In this document: one piece after another, positions 62,888-64,000 of the stretch
How positions within the stretch are numbered: the stretch's first letter is position 1
How the letters are laid out: each line of letters starts with the position of its first letter
Origin: an uncultured Candidatus Poseidoniales archaeon
GTDB taxonomy: Archaea > Thermoplasmatota > Poseidoniia > Poseidoniales > Thalassarchaeaceae
Direction of reading: 5' to 3'
Length of the DNA: 64,000 bases
NCBI GenBank assembly: GCA_902593945.1
Contig: CACJKA010000003.1
Location: forward strand, 53,864 to 117,863
The notes under the pieces: generated by a model
The model's input: the letters and a program-made list of their open reading frames with translations, nothing else
What the model was told of the DNA's origin: nothing
The model's database searches: none
Program-made: the position numbers and the translations under genes

Positions 62888-63747
62888 TGGCGTTAAATTA
62901 TGCATACCATCCAGGCAATGTTGCCCATTCTGGTTCTCCTGAAGTTTCAGATTCTATGGTTCCTCTGGCCAAATCATTGGGAATTAAGCTTACAAATCTT
63001 GAAGGTGCAACAAGTTGTGGTGCTGGAATAATTAGACAAGCAAATAGAAAGTTACAATTAACACTAAATGCTCGAATTTTTGCACAGGCTGAAACTCTCG
63101 GTCTCGAAATAATAACTCCCTGTGCATCAACAGCGGGTAATCTTTCAGAAGATTTGTCCGAATTAAAGGCAGATCCAATATTATTAGCAGAAATTAACGA
63201 TGTTCTGAATAAGACATGTGGTATGGAGTTTACAGGAGATACCTCGGTCAATCATCTATTACACGTTATTGTAGACGAAATAGGTCTCGATAAGGTCAAA
63301 TCTATGGTAGTAAATCCCATTGATTTCAGAGTTGCATCATATTACGGACCTAATATGCAACAAGACGGATTTTGCGGAGGCGATGATGTCTATGATCCAG
63401 ATTATATGGAACAGTTGATGAAAGTTTTAGGAGGGGAATCCGTTGACTGGGATTCAAGAATGCAAAGTGTAGGCGCTCCTAGCTTGTTATCCGAGGAACC
63501 TACTGTTCTCAAATTGTCTGCCTCAGTACTTAATGATGCTAAATCAGAAGGGGCTCAATTAATAGTTAGTGCCTGTAATTTATCTCATTCAGTAATGGAT
63601 ATATATCAAGGAAAAGCATCGCAGAGAACAGGTTTGAGGACAAATATTCCAGTCGTCCATCTTTGTGAAATATTGACTTTTGCATTGGGTCACTATAATA
63701 CTAGATTTGCCCAATTAAGGACAAGAGTAATGGTAATAGGCGATTAA
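62887..63747 (+). CDS. HdrB-like CCG-domain protein lacking most cluster cysteines
   Basis: 286 residues, the length of heterodisulfide reductase subunit B. Two CCG-type halves can be aligned, but cluster ligands are mostly lost. First half: 'YHPGN' for the usual PGC, 'TSCGAG' for CCGA, 'ITPCASTAGNL' for CxxC. Second half: 'SYYGPN' for YYGC, 'QSVGAPSLLSEEP' for CCGA, 'SACNLSHSVMDIYQ' for CPLC. The start overlaps the upstream stop (TAATG), so the protein is co-translated with the flavodoxin-SdhB fusion. The pair equals the SdhB-plus-HdrB composition of methanogen TfrB. Partner catalytic subunit is not in the window. Confidence 0.8.
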   Translation: MALNYAYHPGNVAHSGSPEVSDSMVPLAKSLGIKLTNLEGATSCGAGIIRQANRKLQLTLNARIFAQAETLGLEIITPCASTAGNLSEDLSELKADPILLAEINDVLNKTCGMEFTGDTSVNHLLHVIVDEIGLDKVKSMVVNPIDFRVASYYGPNMQQDGFCGGDDVYDPDYMEQLMKVLGGESVDWDSRMQSVGAPSLLSEEPTVLKLSASVLNDAKSEGAQLIVSACNLSHSVMDIYQGKASQRTGLRTNIPVVHLCEILTFALGHYNTRFAQLRTRVMVIGD

Positions 63748-63749
63748 TC

Positions 63750-64000
63750 CTACTCATCAATACTGAAATCTTCCAACCCTTTTTGCCCCCTAGGTCTAAA
63801 TTTTGAAGGCTCTATTTCACCTATGTCTTCGTTTTCTATAATTAAGACCTCATTAACGTCTATTTCTTTCATTTTAGGACGATAATTTTCCCTCTCTAGT
63901 TTAACAAAATCTGATGCCGAAGTCAGTTTATCTCCATCCGTTATAACAAAATTTTGGATATTAGATAAGTCTTGGTGCGTTTTTCTTGGCAATTTACTTC
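63750..64000 (-). CDS. C-terminal part of an unidentified protein, cut by window edge
   Basis: The frame is open to the right window edge; the track's TTG start at 63992 is not necessarily real because coding continues upstream ('SKLPRKTHQD'). The 82 visible residues are charged, with an acidic centre ('VLIIENEDIGEIEPSKF') and no recognisable domain. It converges on the HdrB-like gene with two bases between the stops. No function can be assigned from this fragment. Confidence 0.5.
   Translation of the reverse strand, partial: SKLPRKTHQDLSNIQNFVITDGDKLTSASDFVKLERENYRPKMKEIDVNEVLIIENEDIGEIEPSKFRPRGQKGLEDFSIDE

Noticed and set aside
1-64000. CRISPR arrays, insertion sequences, prophage or integron features
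   Set aside because: I saw no regularly spaced direct repeats, transposase or integrase motifs, or terminal inverted repeats around any gene. The region looks like core chromosome.

Overview
The window looks like a chromosome segment of an AT-rich planktonic euryarchaeon, most likely Marine Group II/III (Poseidoniia, Thermoplasmatota). The domain call rests on archaeal markers: archaeosine tRNA-guanine transglycosylase (TgtA), thermosome, CTP-dependent riboflavin kinase, archaeal NadM, an archaeal-type triosephosphate isomerase, ABCE1/Rli1, a tiny eL41-like protein, and a tRNA-Trp with a bulge-helix-bulge intron. The lineage guess is inference from gene content (type II glutamine synthetase, phytoene/squalene synthases, surface proteins). 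I see no CRISPR array, IS element, prophage or rRNA. Genes are tightly packed with many 1-20 nt overlaps, and no gene-free stretch exceeds 300 bases.

Layout. 1-6.6 kb: truncated isoleucyl-tRNA synthetase, metal-binding HMA/DUF4396 membrane protein, NAD synthetase, PH-domain membrane protein, SOUL protein, SpoU/TrmH methyltransferase. 6.7-10.6 kb: a fused aconitase-X protein (probable phosphomevalonate dehydratase) overlapping tgtA. 10.7-17.4 kb: an operon-like block with two ABC ATPases, two ABC-2 permeases, a lipocalin-like protein and a PH-domain membrane protein. 17.5-25 kb: TPR protein, truA, ribK, PqqB-like hydrolase, Kbl-type enzyme, hotdog thioesterase, citrate synthase and a glycerophosphodiesterase-like protein whose catalytic His motif lies at the C-terminus. 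25-34.8 kb: MFS transporter, TatC, DRG GTPase, NadM, a large lipoprotein, GrpE and ABCE1. 34.8-41.1 kb: two squalene/phytoene synthases behind sucCD, a sugar nucleotidyltransferase and tpiA. 41.1-45.5 kb: eL41, tRNA-Arg, membrane protein, SprT-like protease, tRNA-Ala, type II glutamine synthetase, D-amino-acid oxidase and a zinc ribbon. 45.5-58.9 kb: PrsW-like and DUF92 membrane proteins, a thioredoxin-like membrane protein, tRNA-Trp with an intron carrying a C/D guide RNA, a subtilase, an aminotransferase and a giant surface protein. 59-63.7 kb: thermosome and a two-gene redox-like module.

The most unusual item is that last module (60710-63747). The first protein fuses two intact CysJ-type flavodoxin domains to a full-length succinate-dehydrogenase iron-sulfur-subunit (SdhB) fold in which nearly every cluster cysteine is gone. 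The second, translationally overlapping protein is an HdrB/CCG-domain homologue that has also lost most cluster cysteines. This resembles a thiol:fumarate-reductase TfrB-like unit stripped of iron-sulfur clusters and given flavins instead. ABCE1 and TgtA in this window also carry altered metal-ligand cysteines. Other notable items are the permuted glycerophosphodiesterase and the tRNA-Trp intron, whose guide pairs with its own anticodon so that C34 falls on the methylation position.

Metabolically the window supplies parts of the TCA cycle (gltA, sucCD), NAD synthesis (nadE, nadM), flavin synthesis (ribK), isoprenoid and C30/C40 terpenoid synthesis (aconitase X, two synthases), ammonia assimilation, and extracellular protein degradation and surface display.
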